NCBI RefSeq assembly: GCF_035989285.1
Contig: NZ_CP108513.1
Location: forward strand, 3,410,001-3,474,000
Source of the DNA: Streptomyces sp. NBC_01235
GTDB lineage: Bacteria > Actinomycetota > Actinomycetes > Streptomycetales > Streptomycetaceae
Direction: 5' to 3'
DNA: 64,000 nucleotides
Part shown: positions 44,628 to 53,449 of the stretch, piece by piece
How positions within the stretch are numbered: the first letter of the stretch is position 1
How the letters are laid out: every line of letters begins with the position of its first letter
Position numbers and translations under genes: made by a program
Notes under the pieces: model-generated
The model's database searches: none
Seen by the model: only the letters and a program-made list of their open reading frames with translations
What the model was told of the DNA's origin: nothing

Positions 44628-45836
44628 GTGGAAGTCACTCTGCTCGGTACCGGTGCCCCCGCGGGCCTGCCCCGCCCCGACTGTTCCTGCGCCGTGTGCG
44701 CGACCTCGCTCGGCGCGCACGCGCGTGCGGCGACCGCGTTGCTCGTGGACGGGACGCTGCTGCTCGATCTGACGCCGGGCGCCGCGTTCGCCGCCGCGCG
44801 CGTGGGTCATTCGCTGGGCGGGGTGGGTCAGGTTCTGCTGACGCACCCGCACGACGGTCCACCGGTGGAGGTGCCGGCCGGGCTGCCGCAGCCCGGCCGG
44901 GTGCCGGACGGGCGGGAGTCGGCGCTGCTGACGGGGCATCGGGTGCGGGCGGTGGCGATGGACGCGCCGGGCACCGGGTACGCGGTCACCGGGCCGGACG
45001 GGCAACGGCTGCTGTATCTGCCGCCCGGCGGTGCGCCGGCCGGCCTGGAGGAGGGGTCGGGGCCCGCCGAGCGGTACGACATGGTCCTCGCGGATCTCGT
45101 GGGGCGGCCGGACGCGCTGGCGAAGCTGCGGGCGGTGGGCGCGGTGGGGCCGACGACCGACGTGCTCGCCGTCCATCTGGACCACGACGTGCCGCCGGGC
45201 GCGGAGCTCCGGCGGCGGCTCGCGGCGGCGGGGGCGCGGGCGGTGCCGGACGGGTCGACGCTGACGGTGGGGGTGTACGAGGACGTGCCGGACGTGCCGA
45301 GGCGGACGCTGGTGCTGGGCGGGGCCCGGTCGGGGAAGTCGGTGGAGGCCGAGCGGCGGCTGGAGTCCTTCCCGGACGTGCTGTACGTCGCCACCGGGGG
45401 GACGCGGGGCGGCGACACCGAGTGGGCGTCCCGGGTCGCGGCGCACCGGGAGCGGCGGCCGGGGTCGTGGCGGACGGCGGAGACCTGCGACCTCGTGCCG
45501 CTGCTGGCGGCGGACGGGGCGCCGCTGCTGATCGACTGTCTGTCGTTGTGGCTGACGGACGCCATGGACTCCGTCGGGGCGTGGGACGACGCGGTGTGGG
45601 CGGACGGCGGCGAGAAGGCGCTGCGCGCGCGGGTGGTGGAGTTGGCCGAGGCCGTGCGCTCGGCGCGGCGGACCGTCGTCCTGGTGTCCAACGAGGTCGG
45701 CTCGGGGATCGTGCCGGCCACGGCGTCGGGGCGGCGGTACCGGGACGAGCTGGGGCGGCTCAACGCGGCGGTCGCGGCCGAGTGCGAGCAGGTCGTGCTG
45801 GTGGTGGCGGGGCAGGCGCTGGTGCTCCGGGGCTGA
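44628..45836 (+). CDS. cobU: Metallo-beta-lactamase-like domain fused to CobU (adenosylcobinamide kinase/guanylyltransferase)
   Basis: A 402-residue fusion. Residues about 1-220 resemble an MBL-fold protein (VTLLGTGAPAGLPRPDC), but the metal motif reads THPHDGPP instead of THxHxDH, so metal binding is probably lost. Residues about 225-402 are CobU: P-loop GGARSGKSVEAE, the GMP-accepting His in AAHRERRPGSW, and NEVGSGIVP. CobU phosphorylates adenosylcobinamide and adds GMP, giving adenosylcobinamide-GDP for CobS. The start is GTG 44628 with a weak ribosome site. cobT and cobS lie downstream, separated by other genes. The MBL part may act on B12 intermediates or be structural. Confidence 0.9.
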   Translation: MEVTLLGTGAPAGLPRPDCSCAVCATSLGAHARAATALLVDGTLLLDLTPGAAFAAARVGHSLGGVGQVLLTHPHDGPPVEVPAGLPQPGRVPDGRESALLTGHRVRAVAMDAPGTGYAVTGPDGQRLLYLPPGGAPAGLEEGSGPAERYDMVLADLVGRPDALAKLRAVGAVGPTTDVLAVHLDHDVPPGAELRRRLAAAGARAVPDGSTLTVGVYEDVPDVPRRTLVLGGARSGKSVEAERRLESFPDVLYVATGGTRGGDTEWASRVAAHRERRPGSWRTAETCDLVPLLAADGAPLLIDCLSLWLTDAMDSVGAWDDAVWADGGEKALRARVVELAEAVRSARRTVVLVSNEVGSGIVPATASGRRYRDELGRLNAAVAAECEQVVLVVAGQALVLRG

Positions 45837-45874
45837 GCGGCCGGTTGCGGGGCTGAGCGGCCGGTTCCGGTGGC

Positions 45875-46774
45875 TCAGCCCTTGCGCGCGATGATCCGGT
45901 AGGCGTTGGAGAAGCGGGTGCGGCGCAGGGCCGGGGCCAGGAGGAGGTCGAGTGCGGCGGCCAGGGCGGTCAGGGGCCCGGCCGTGCGGCGCAGGCGGGT
46001 CCGGTTCAGGCAGAGCGAGACGGCCGTCGCCAGGTCGTGGGGGGTGTGGGGGGACTCGCGGTCCGTCACGACGATCTCGCAGCCCTGGGCTTCCAGTTCC
46101 GCGCGGAGGTTGGCCAGGGGAATCAGGTGGAGGTGGCGGGGCTGGTCGTGGGAGTGCCACCACTTGCCCAGGACGGCGGCGGACGCGCTGGAGGGGTCCG
46201 GGAGTTCCAGGAGGAGGTGGCCGCCCGGACGCAGGGCGGTCAGCGCCGCCGCGAGTTCCCGCCTCGGGTCCCGGGTGTGTTCCAGGTGGTGGAGCATGCT
46301 GACCACGTCGTAGCGGCCCCTCAGGCGGGACAGGACCTCCGGGGCCGTCAGGTGGCCCATGTGGGCCTCGTCGAGGCGGCCCGCGGCTCTCGCCCGCTCG
46401 ACTCTCGGGGTGGGGTCCACTCCGTCGAACGCCGTGTAGGCGAACAGTTCCTTCGCCGCCGCCGGGAAGGGCGCGTCCCCCGTCCCGACGTCCAGCCAGC
46501 TCTCCGGCTCGGGGAAGGGCAGCATCGCCCGGGCCGTCGCCCTCAACTGCCCGCGGCCGGCCCGTTGGTCCCCGTCGACGTCGTACAGCCGGAGTCCCTC
46601 GGTGGTCAGGCGCGGGTTCTGGAAGGCGTGGGCGCAGTCCCGGCACTCGTCGACCACGAACGTTCCGGGCCTGCGGTGGCGGAGGTCCGGTGCGCGCAGC
46701 CGGGTGCGCAGGCGCTTGGAGCCGCACCAGGGGCAGTCGTCGCGGCGCGGCTCGTGGACGGGCCTGGGGGGCAT
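45875..46774 (-). CDS. Class-I methyltransferase with N-terminal zinc finger
   Basis: A 299-residue protein. The N-terminus has CPWCGS (residue about 14) and CRDCAHAFQNPRL (about 45), a zinc-binding pair common in Methyltransf_23 proteins. SAM motif I appears as WLDVGTGDAPFPAAA, followed by GVDPTPR, the motif IV region YDVVSMLHHLEHTRDP and the C-terminal YRIIARKG. ATG 46774 is preferred, with GGAG upstream. It lies on the opposite strand between cobU and cobT, so a cobalamin role is not implied. The substrate is unknown; such proteins often act in sugar or secondary metabolism. Confidence 0.82.
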   Translation of the reverse strand: MPPRPVHEPRRDDCPWCGSKRLRTRLRAPDLRHRRPGTFVVDECRDCAHAFQNPRLTTEGLRLYDVDGDQRAGRGQLRATARAMLPFPEPESWLDVGTGDAPFPAAAKELFAYTAFDGVDPTPRVERARAAGRLDEAHMGHLTAPEVLSRLRGRYDVVSMLHHLEHTRDPRRELAAALTALRPGGHLLLELPDPSSASAAVLGKWWHSHDQPRHLHLIPLANLRAELEAQGCEIVVTDRESPHTPHDLATAVSLCLNRTRLRRTAGPLTALAAALDLLLAPALRRTRFSNAYRIIARKG

Positions 46775-46935
46775 GAGCGGCTCCGGGGGATGGCATCGAG
46801 GGCGAACGACGAGTGAACGACAATCTGCAGCAAAACGGAACGTATGGGATCCCGATCTTGGGTGCAATGACGTCACGCGGGCGTGGTGACGATGGGGCGC
46901 GGAACTGTTCGATCGGTGCCGGTACTGTTCGGCGA

Positions 46936-48033
46936 ATGAGCTCGCTTAATCTCGACGACTTCACCGATCTGATCGAGCGCCCCGACGGCGGGGTGCGCCG
47001 CGACGCGGAGGCGCGCCGGGAACGTCAGATCGTGCCGCCCGGATCGCTGGGGCGCCTGGACGACCTGGGTGAGTGGCTGGCGGCGGCGCAGGGCTCGGCG
47101 CCGGTGCGACCGGTCGAGCGGCCCCGGGTGGTGCTGTTCGCCGGCGACCACGGCATCGCCGAGCTCGGCGTCTCCGCCCGACCCGCGGGCAGCGCCGCGG
47201 AGTTGGTGCGGGAGGTCCTGGAGGGCGGCCGTCCGGTTTCCGTGCTGGCTCGCCGCCTCGGCGTGCCCGTGCGGGTCGTGGACATGGCCCTGGACTGCGC
47301 CCCGGACACGTTCCCCGAGGACGTCGTGCGGCACCGGGTGCGGCGCGGCAGCGGCCGGATCGACATCGAGGACGCGCTGACGGTCGAGGAGGCCGAGGCC
47401 GCCTTCCTGGCGGGCGTGGCCGTCGCCGACGAGGAGGCCGACTCCGGTACGGATCTGGTCGTGCTCGGTGACATCAGCGTCGGCGGGACGACGGCGGCGG
47501 GCGTGCTGGTCGCCGCACTGTGCGGGACGGACGCGTCCGTGGTGACCGGGCGGGGCGGCGAGGCGATCGACGACCTGGCGTGGATGCGCAAGTGCGCCGC
47601 CATCCGGGACGCGTTGCGCCGGGCCCGGCCGGTGCTCGGGGAGCAGTTGCAACTGCTGGCGACCGTGGGCGGGGCCGACCTCGCCGCCATGACGGGCTTT
47701 CTGCTCCAGTGCGCGGTACGGAAGTTGCCGGTCGTCCTGGACGGCGTCGTGGCGGCCGCCTGCGCGCTCGTCGGGCAGCGGATCGCGTTCCGGGCGCCGG
47801 ACTGGTGGCTGGCCGCACACAAGAGCGGTGAACCGGGGCAGGCGAAGGCACTCGATCGGATGGCTCTGGAACCACTGCTTGACCAGGGCGTGAAGGTCGG
47901 AGAGGGCGCCGGGGCCCTGCTCGCGCTGCCATTGGTGCAGGCCGCGGCGGCCCTGGCCGCGGAACTTCCGGAGAAGCCCGAGGCGTCCGACGAGAAGGCC
48001 GAGGGCGCCGAGGAGGATCCGGCGACGGAGTAG
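46936..48033 (+). CDS. cobT: Nicotinate-nucleotide-dimethylbenzimidazole phosphoribosyltransferase
   Basis: A 365-residue CobT that makes alpha-ribazole phosphate from nicotinate mononucleotide and dimethylbenzimidazole for the B12 lower loop. Motifs: PPGSLGRLDDLGEW, LFAGDHGIAELGVS, LGDISVGGTTAA, and the catalytic Glu in VKVGEGAGALLAL. An acidic C-terminal tail (KPEASDEKAEGAEEDPATE) is extra. ATG 46936 lies 7 nt after a -10-like TACTGT (46923-46928), suggesting leaderless initiation. The MprF-like gene follows 72 bp later. Confidence 0.94.
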   Translation: MSSLNLDDFTDLIERPDGGVRRDAEARRERQIVPPGSLGRLDDLGEWLAAAQGSAPVRPVERPRVVLFAGDHGIAELGVSARPAGSAAELVREVLEGGRPVSVLARRLGVPVRVVDMALDCAPDTFPEDVVRHRVRRGSGRIDIEDALTVEEAEAAFLAGVAVADEEADSGTDLVVLGDISVGGTTAAGVLVAALCGTDASVVTGRGGEAIDDLAWMRKCAAIRDALRRARPVLGEQLQLLATVGGADLAAMTGFLLQCAVRKLPVVLDGVVAAACALVGQRIAFRAPDWWLAAHKSGEPGQAKALDRMALEPLLDQGVKVGEGAGALLALPLVQAAAALAAELPEKPEASDEKAEGAEEDPATE

Positions 48034-48105
48034 GACGGGGAGGAAAAGGGACAGGCGGCGCCAAAAGAGCGGTTTCCCGGAAGTGCACCCATATGATCAC
48101 CGCTC

Positions 48106-49851
48106 ATGGGCAACACCCGGGGCGCCGCCGCCTTCGCCGTCTGGTACCTGCGGGCCGTCGCGTTCGTCAACTTCCTCAGTGCGGTGTGGGTTTCCCTGGG
48201 GCAGGACGTGCGGCGGCACAACCAGGAGAACCTCTTCACGCCGTACCTGCTGACGGCCGGGTTCGCGTCCGGGGTCTTCACCGCCTTCCTGGCCGTCACC
48301 ATGCGGCGGCGCAAACGGGCCGCGTGGATCCTGAACCTCGGCCTGAGCGGGGCGTTCCTGGGCCTGTTCACGCTGGCCATGGCGTTCCCGGAGATCCGGC
48401 GCTACCCGCAGAACTGGGTCTCGCTCGCGCTGACCGCCGCCTTCGTCGCCGCGCTGCTCGCCGGGCGACGGGAGTTCTACGCGAAGGGCGACCGGTCCAA
48501 TCCGAGGCTCGCCGCGGCCGTCGGCGTCGGCGGACTGCTGGGCGCCTCGCTGCTGGCCGCCCTGCTGGTGACGGTCACCAACCGGGCGTCCGCCACCTCC
48601 ACCTTCCTCGAACGCTGGCGCTACGGCGCGCTGCGGCTGGTCTCCGTCGCCGCCGACGACTACCGCGTCCCCGGGATCGCCCCGCCCACCTGGGTCGACG
48701 TCGCCGTCAACGTGCTGAGCACGGTGCTCGTCCTCGCCGTCCTGTACGCCGCGTTCCGCTCCCGGCGGGCCGTCGACCCGCTCACCGAGGACGACGAGAA
48801 ACGGCTGCGAGAGCTCCTCGACCGACACGGTGAGCGGGACTCGCTCGGCTACTTCGCGCTGCGCCGCGAGAAGAGCGTGTGCTTCTCGCCGACGGGCAAG
48901 GCGGCCGTCACCTACCGCGTCCTCGGCGGGGTGTCACTGGCGTCCGGGGATCCGCTCGGGGATCCGGAGGCGTGGCCGGGGGCCATCGAGCCGTGGCTCG
49001 CCGAGGCGCGGGCGCACGGGTGGATCCCCGCGGTGATGGGCGCGAGCGAGGAGGCCGGGACCGTGTACGCCCGGCACGGGCTGGACGCGCTGGAACTCGG
49101 GGACGAGGCGATCGTCGAGGTCGCCGAGTTCACCCTCGAGGGGCGCGCGATGAGGACCGTCCGGCAGGCGTACAACCGTGTCCGCCGGGCCGGGTACACG
49201 GTGCGGGTACGACGGCACGAGGACATCCCGGCCGACGAGATGGCGTACCTGCTGCGGCGGGCCGACGACTGGCGCGACGGGGCCACCGAGCGCGGGTTCA
49301 GCATGGCGCTGGGGCGGCTCGGGGACCCGGAGGACGGGCGCTGCGTGATGCTGGAGTGCACCGACACCCACGGCGAGCTGCGGGCCCTGCTCTCCTTCGT
49401 GCCGTGGGGACCGCACGGGCTGTCCCTCGACCTGATGCGCCGGGACCGCGACGGCGACAACGGCCTGATGGAGTTCATGGTCATCGAACTCCTCCGGCGC
49501 GCCCGGGAAACCCGAGAAGGCCGATACACCCCGGCTATTCGGATCACCCAGGTTTCGCTCAACTTCGCCGTGTTCCGCTCGGTCTTCGAAAGGGGCGCGC
49601 GCCTCGGCGCCGGGCCGGTGCTGAGGCTGTGGCGGTCGCTGCTCAGCTTCTTCTCGCGCTGGTGGCAGATCGAGTCGCTGTACCGCGCCAACGCCAAGTA
49701 CCGGCCCATCTGGGAACCCCGCTTCCTGCTCTTCGAGAAGAGCGCGGACCTGCCTCGCATCGGCATCGCGGCGGCACGGGCGGAGGGGTTCCTGGAGGCG
49801 CCGGGGCTGCCGAAGTGGCTGCACCGCAAGCACCTGGAGACCCACCGATGA
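48106..49851 (+). CDS. DUF2156 (MprF/LysX-type) aminoacyl-phosphatidylglycerol synthase-like membrane protein
   Basis: A 581-residue protein. Residues 1-220 hold about six membrane segments. The C-terminal DUF2156 domain (about 235-560) is the tandem GNAT-like catalytic part of MprF/LysX enzymes: REKSVCFSPTGKAAVTYRVLGGVSLASGDP, PAVMGASEEAG, LDALELGDEAIV, RTVRQAYNRVRRAGY and RANAKYRPIWEPRFLLF. Such proteins transfer an aminoacyl group from tRNA to phosphatidylglycerol, lowering negative surface charge. No LysRS domain is fused. ATG 48106 is used. Its stop overlaps the next gene (ATGA), so the two are coupled. The amino acid transferred is unknown. Confidence 0.87.
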   Translation: MGNTRGAAAFAVWYLRAVAFVNFLSAVWVSLGQDVRRHNQENLFTPYLLTAGFASGVFTAFLAVTMRRRKRAAWILNLGLSGAFLGLFTLAMAFPEIRRYPQNWVSLALTAAFVAALLAGRREFYAKGDRSNPRLAAAVGVGGLLGASLLAALLVTVTNRASATSTFLERWRYGALRLVSVAADDYRVPGIAPPTWVDVAVNVLSTVLVLAVLYAAFRSRRAVDPLTEDDEKRLRELLDRHGERDSLGYFALRREKSVCFSPTGKAAVTYRVLGGVSLASGDPLGDPEAWPGAIEPWLAEARAHGWIPAVMGASEEAGTVYARHGLDALELGDEAIVEVAEFTLEGRAMRTVRQAYNRVRRAGYTVRVRRHEDIPADEMAYLLRRADDWRDGATERGFSMALGRLGDPEDGRCVMLECTDTHGELRALLSFVPWGPHGLSLDLMRRDRDGDNGLMEFMVIELLRRARETREGRYTPAIRITQVSLNFAVFRSVFERGARLGAGPVLRLWRSLLSFFSRWWQIESLYRANAKYRPIWEPRFLLFEKSADLPRIGIAAARAEGFLEAPGLPKWLHRKHLETHR

Positions 49852-50609
49852 ACCGGACCACCCGCTGGGCCCGCGCCGAATGGGGGCCGCTGTACGAGGC
49901 CGTACGTGACCCCCTGGTGCGACGGCGGTGGCGGGCGGCGCCCATGACACTGGGGGCGGTGTGCCTGACCTCGGTGACGCAGATCGTGCAGAACCAGGCG
50001 TGGGGCTACCGGCCGGTCCAGGTCATCGGGGCGGTGAGGGCCGAGGACCCCCTGGGGCTCGCCCTCCTGCGCACCCCGCTCTCGCTGTTCGTCCCCGCGC
50101 TGGACCTGCCCGTCTGGGGCGCCCTCGCGCAGATCCTGCTGGTGTTCGGCATCGCGGAGCTCTGCCTGGGCTGGTGGCGCACCCTCGTCATCGCCTACGC
50201 CGCGACCCTCGCCGGCACCCTGTACGCCCGCGTGGGCATCGCCCTCGGCCCCGACAGCCCGCTCGGCCTCCCGGCCGCCCACGCCCGGATCGTGGACACC
50301 GGCCCGTCGGCGGCCGTGGTCGGCCTCGCGGTGTTCCTGGGCTGGCGCTGTCGCGCGTATGTGACGGCGGGGGCGGTGATCGTCGCCATGGTCGTGGAGG
50401 TCCTGCTGAAGAACAACCTGGCAGGCAGGGAACACCTGGCGGCTATCGGGTCGGTGGTGGTGCTGTGCGGTGTGGCGGAACATGTCAGGGGGCTCAGGAC
50501 AGCACCCCCGAAGGGGCGCGGGGCTACGTCTGTTCGCGGCTCTGCCGCGGGGCGCGACCAGGCACGACGGCCGCGCACCCGCCCTACGACCCGAACCCCG
50601 CCCCACTAG
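49848..50609 (+). CDS. Rhomboid-like membrane protein coupled to the DUF2156 gene
   Basis: A 253-residue membrane protein with about six segments. DTGPSAAVVGLAVFLG holds a Ser that could be nucleophilic and REHLAAIGSVVV a conserved His, as in rhomboid-like proteins. ATG 49848 overlaps the DUF2156 stop, so both act together, probably at the membrane. The last 35 residues (PKGRGATSVRGSAAGRDQAR...) are encoded by a dispersed intergenic repeat (50513-50560), so the native C-terminus may end earlier and the tail may be recent. It converges with the next membrane protein. Confidence 0.75.
   Translation: MNRTTRWARAEWGPLYEAVRDPLVRRRWRAAPMTLGAVCLTSVTQIVQNQAWGYRPVQVIGAVRAEDPLGLALLRTPLSLFVPALDLPVWGALAQILLVFGIAELCLGWWRTLVIAYAATLAGTLYARVGIALGPDSPLGLPAAHARIVDTGPSAAVVGLAVFLGWRCRAYVTAGAVIVAMVVEVLLKNNLAGREHLAAIGSVVVLCGVAEHVRGLRTAPPKGRGATSVRGSAAGRDQARRPRTRPTTRTPPH
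50513..50560. repeat. Dispersed Streptomyces intergenic repeat, copy 3, inside a C-terminus
   Basis: In the opposite orientation to copy 1: GGGGCGCGGGGCTACGTCTG, then TTCGCGGCTCTGCCGCGGGG and CGCGACCA. It is read in frame as part of the rhomboid-like protein. Confidence 0.65.
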
Positions 50610-50633
50610 GCCCCCCTCCCCACCAGGGTGCCC

Positions 50634-51398
50634 TCACTTCCCCTCACCCGACTGTGCGAGCTCCGCATCCGTCTTCCCGCCCAACCAGTCCCCCACCACT
50701 CTCCGGGGCCGATCCCAACGCCGGTCGTGGTGATAAGCCCGCAGCACCGCCTTCGCCCGCGCCCGCGGACGCCGCCGATAGAACCGACGCGCCCACGGCG
50801 AGCCGGGGCGGGCCAGCCGGACGAGACCGATCAGGCTGACGAACGGGATGAACACGCTGAAGACCGCCATCTTGACCTTGCCCTTGGTCAGCACGGCCAG
50901 CGAGAACAGGAAGTTGACCGCGACGGTCGCGAGGACGCTCCCCCGGTCCTGGAGCTCCGCGTCGCTCATGTCGTTGACGCCGAACGGCCAGTAGCCCACC
51001 AGCACCAGTCCGGCCAGGGCCGCGGTCAGCACCACGGCCTCGACGCTCTTGCGGCCCTCCTCCGTCCAGTACACGTCGTCGAGGTGCAGGATCAGCGCGA
51101 ACTCGTCGAGGACGAGGCCCGTGCCGATGCCGAAGACGACCGCGAAGGCGGCCGAGCCGAAGCCGTGCCGGGCGCTCGCCACAGCGCCGAAGCCGCCCGT
51201 GACGGTCAGGACGACCCCCGGCACGACGTGGTGGATGTGCACCCCGCCGGAACTGATGTTGCCGAAGGGGCCCTTGCCCGCCCGGATGAGACGCGTGACG
51301 ACCCGGGTGATCAGGAAGGTGAGCACGAGCGCGGTCAGCGCGAGGAGCAGCGGGAGCTTGCCCGGTTCGACGATGTTGCGCTGCAGCCAGTGGCCCAT
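50634..51398 (-). CDS. Polytopic membrane protein with HIHH and HLDDVYW motifs
   Basis: A 254-residue integral membrane protein, MGHWLQRNIVEPGKLPLLLALTALVLTFLI. About six segments; the conserved-looking VHIHHVVPG after the first segments and LDEFALILHLDDVYWTEEG in the loop are reminiscent of membrane enzymes with metal ligands, but no named family is certain. The C-terminus is basic and soluble. ATG 51398 has GGGAGA about 8 nt upstream. It is divergent from cobS (67 bp gap). Function unknown. Confidence 0.78.
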   Translation of the reverse strand: MGHWLQRNIVEPGKLPLLLALTALVLTFLITRVVTRLIRAGKGPFGNISSGGVHIHHVVPGVVLTVTGGFGAVASARHGFGSAAFAVVFGIGTGLVLDEFALILHLDDVYWTEEGRKSVEAVVLTAALAGLVLVGYWPFGVNDMSDAELQDRGSVLATVAVNFLFSLAVLTKGKVKMAVFSVFIPFVSLIGLVRLARPGSPWARRFYRRRPRARAKAVLRAYHHDRRWDRPRRVVGDWLGGKTDAELAQSGEGK

Positions 51399-51465
51399 GC
51401 CGCCAGTCTCCCGGGGAGAGGGGTGGGCTGCCTCGCGGGTGCGGCGTCCGGGCTAGTCTGCGGCC

Positions 51466-52311
51466 GTGTCCATGACCTCGCCTCTCGACGGCCTCCGCTT
51501 CGCCTTCGGCACCCTCACCGCGCTCCCGGTCAGGGTGACCCGCTGGGACCGGCGGGCCGCGCGCGGGGGCATGCTGACCGCCCCTCTGGTCGGGCTGGTC
51601 GTCGGCGGCTGCGCGGCCGGGCTCGGGCTGCTGCTGCTCCGTCTGGGCGCGAGCCCGTTGCTCGCCGCCGTCGCCTCCGCCGCCGTACCGGCCGTCCTCA
51701 CCCGCGGTCTGCACCTCGACGGGCTGGCCGACACGGCGGACGGTCTCGGCAGCGGCAAACCCGCCGAGGACGCGCTGCGGATCATGAAGCAGTCGGACAT
51801 CGGCCCGTTCGGCGTGCTCACGCTCGTCCTCGTGCTGCTCGCCCAGGTGGCCGCGCTGACGCAGCTCTACGACATCTCGTGGGCCCTGGGGGCGGTGGCC
51901 GCCGTCGTCTCGGCGGCGGCCGCCCGGCTCGCGCTGACCCTGGCGGCACGCGACGGGGTGCCGGCCGCGCGGCCGGAGGGGCTGGGGGCGGCGGTCGCCG
52001 GGGTCGTCCCGGTGCGGGGTGCGGTGCTCGCCGCCGTCGCCGTCATGCTGGCGGCGGCGGTCGCGGGAGCGTGGTTCGGGCCTTACGGAGGCGGCGTCGT
52101 CGTCATCATCGGGCCCGTCGATCCGGGGCCCCTCTTCGAGCCGTACGACGCCGTCCGGCCGGCGCTCGCCGTCCTCGCCGCCCTCGCCGTCGCCGAACTC
52201 CTCCTGCGGCACTGCACGCGGCGTTTCGGCGGGGTCACCGGGGACGTGTTCGGCGGCCTGGCGGAGACGGCGGCGACCACCGCGCTCGTGGTGTTCTGCC
52301 TGGCGCGTTAG
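51466..52311 (+). CDS. cobS: Adenosylcobinamide-GDP ribazoletransferase (cobalamin synthase)
   Basis: A 281-residue membrane enzyme that joins adenosylcobinamide-GDP to alpha-ribazole, the last step of cobalamin assembly. The signature RGLHLDGLADTADGL (HxDGLADtaDG) is at about residues 80-95, followed by IMKQSDIGPFG. About seven membrane segments. GTG 51466 and ATG 51472 are both possible starts. Together with cobU and cobT in this window it completes the lower-loop pathway. No cobalamin riboswitch was seen upstream. Confidence 0.94.
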   Translation: MSMTSPLDGLRFAFGTLTALPVRVTRWDRRAARGGMLTAPLVGLVVGGCAAGLGLLLLRLGASPLLAAVASAAVPAVLTRGLHLDGLADTADGLGSGKPAEDALRIMKQSDIGPFGVLTLVLVLLAQVAALTQLYDISWALGAVAAVVSAAAARLALTLAARDGVPAARPEGLGAAVAGVVPVRGAVLAAVAVMLAAAVAGAWFGPYGGGVVVIIGPVDPGPLFEPYDAVRPALAVLAALAVAELLLRHCTRRFGGVTGDVFGGLAETAATTALVVFCLAR

Positions 52312-52337
52312 GTGTATTGCCCTGTGAGGTCAGGGCG

Positions 52338-53123
52338 CTAGCAGGCCTCGCGCCACGCCCCCAGCTCGTACTTCTTCAGCAGCGAACTCAGCTTCAGCCG
52401 ACGGGAGTCTGCGCAGAAGTCGCTCGTGGGGAGTTCGTACTCGACATGGAAGACGGCCTTGCCCGCCTCGACGAAGGGGGTCAGTTCCTCGCACTCGTCG
52501 TACTGGGCGCACTGTTCGTTGACGGCGAAGTCGAAGTCGTCGACGAGTTCGGGGATCTGGTCGAGGTCGTTCTTCAAGCCGACGGACATGCCCCGGTCGT
52601 GGGCGAGGTCGGCGACGAGACGGTTGTAGCGGAGCTGGTCGGCGGCCTTGACGGGGAAGCCGGTGGTGTTCTTGTAGCCGTCCATGTTGTCCGGCTCGAC
52701 CGCGTCGAAGCCCTTGGCACGGCACATGTCGAGGCGGGCCGCCATCAGCGGTTCCAGGACGTCGGTCCTGCGGATGTCGAGCCAGCGTTCGCCCTCCCAG
52801 CCGTTGCCCTTGCCGATCACCGACTCGGGGAACTTCTCCGCGTCGGGGCGCCAGTCCTCCCAGGCGCCGGTGGAGAGGTAGCAGATGACCTTGCGGCCGT
52901 CGTCGTGCAGTTCGGCGACCGTGTCCTCGGTGTGGTCGAAGCCGTCGATGTCGTAGACCGGCACGTCGACGGAGGTGTCCAGCCGTCCGCTGAGCTGCCA
53001 CTGCCAGTCGACGCCGGGCGCCGGCTGCCAGACCTTCTCCGCCGGCGGCGTGTCGTCCGGCGCGGAGGCGCAGCCCGCGAGCAGCAGAGCGAGCAAGGAC
53101 AGCGGAAGGATCGGACGTCTCAC
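52338..53123 (-). CDS. GH114-type lipoprotein (endo-alpha-1,4-polygalactosaminidase-like)
   Basis: A 261-residue lipoprotein. The GTG 53123 start gives a signal peptide ending at LLAGC (Cys about residue 18). The body is a TIM-barrel-like GH114/DUF297 domain: VYDIDGFDHTEDTVAELHDDGRKVICYLSTGAWEDWRPDAEKFP, RWLDIRRTDVLEPLMAARLDMCRAKGFDAVEPDNMDGY and GLKNDLDQIPELVDDFDFAVNEQC. The acidic YDIDG, EPDN and FDFAVNEQC stretches are expected to be catalytic. GH114 enzymes hydrolyse galactosaminogalactan. It is alone, on the strand opposite cobS. Physiological substrate unknown. Confidence 0.85.
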   Translation of the reverse strand: MRRPILPLSLLALLLAGCASAPDDTPPAEKVWQPAPGVDWQWQLSGRLDTSVDVPVYDIDGFDHTEDTVAELHDDGRKVICYLSTGAWEDWRPDAEKFPESVIGKGNGWEGERWLDIRRTDVLEPLMAARLDMCRAKGFDAVEPDNMDGYKNTTGFPVKAADQLRYNRLVADLAHDRGMSVGLKNDLDQIPELVDDFDFAVNEQCAQYDECEELTPFVEAGKAVFHVEYELPTSDFCADSRRLKLSSLLKKYELGAWREAC

Positions 53124-53449
53124 CGGGCGGACTCCAGGATGTGCGGCAACATACTCGACGATGATCGCCGTCCGCGCGCACCGGAACCCGGTGGGTGTGA
53201 CCCAGTTCATGGAGTGCGAGGATCGAGAAGTGGCTACGACGCCACCGACAGGTGAACGCTCGCGTGCATGAGCGAACGCACACGCACGCGTACGCTCATT
53301 CCGGGATTCGCCACGCCGGTTCGCCGCGCCGGTGTGGCAGACCCCGGATACGACCGCACCCATGACCCGGATCTAGGGTCGGCTGTCGGGCCCGGTCGAC
53401 CCACACTCCGGCCACAGCAACTCCACATCGGAAGCGAGATTTCACCACC
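53124..53449. other. Intergenic region between GH114 lipoprotein and pepA
   Basis: No gene is supported. ATGAGCG (53268-53274) and CGCTCAT (53293-53299) form a 7-bp inverted repeat with an alternating GC/AC-rich loop. TAGGGT at 53374-53379 is a likely -10 for pepA, but no convincing -35 was found. Confidence 0.4.

Noticed and set aside
44200..46935. Cobalamin riboswitch for cobU or cobT
   Set aside because: No B12-box-like stretch (GCCACTG with AGTCAGGA-like elements) was found in either upstream region.
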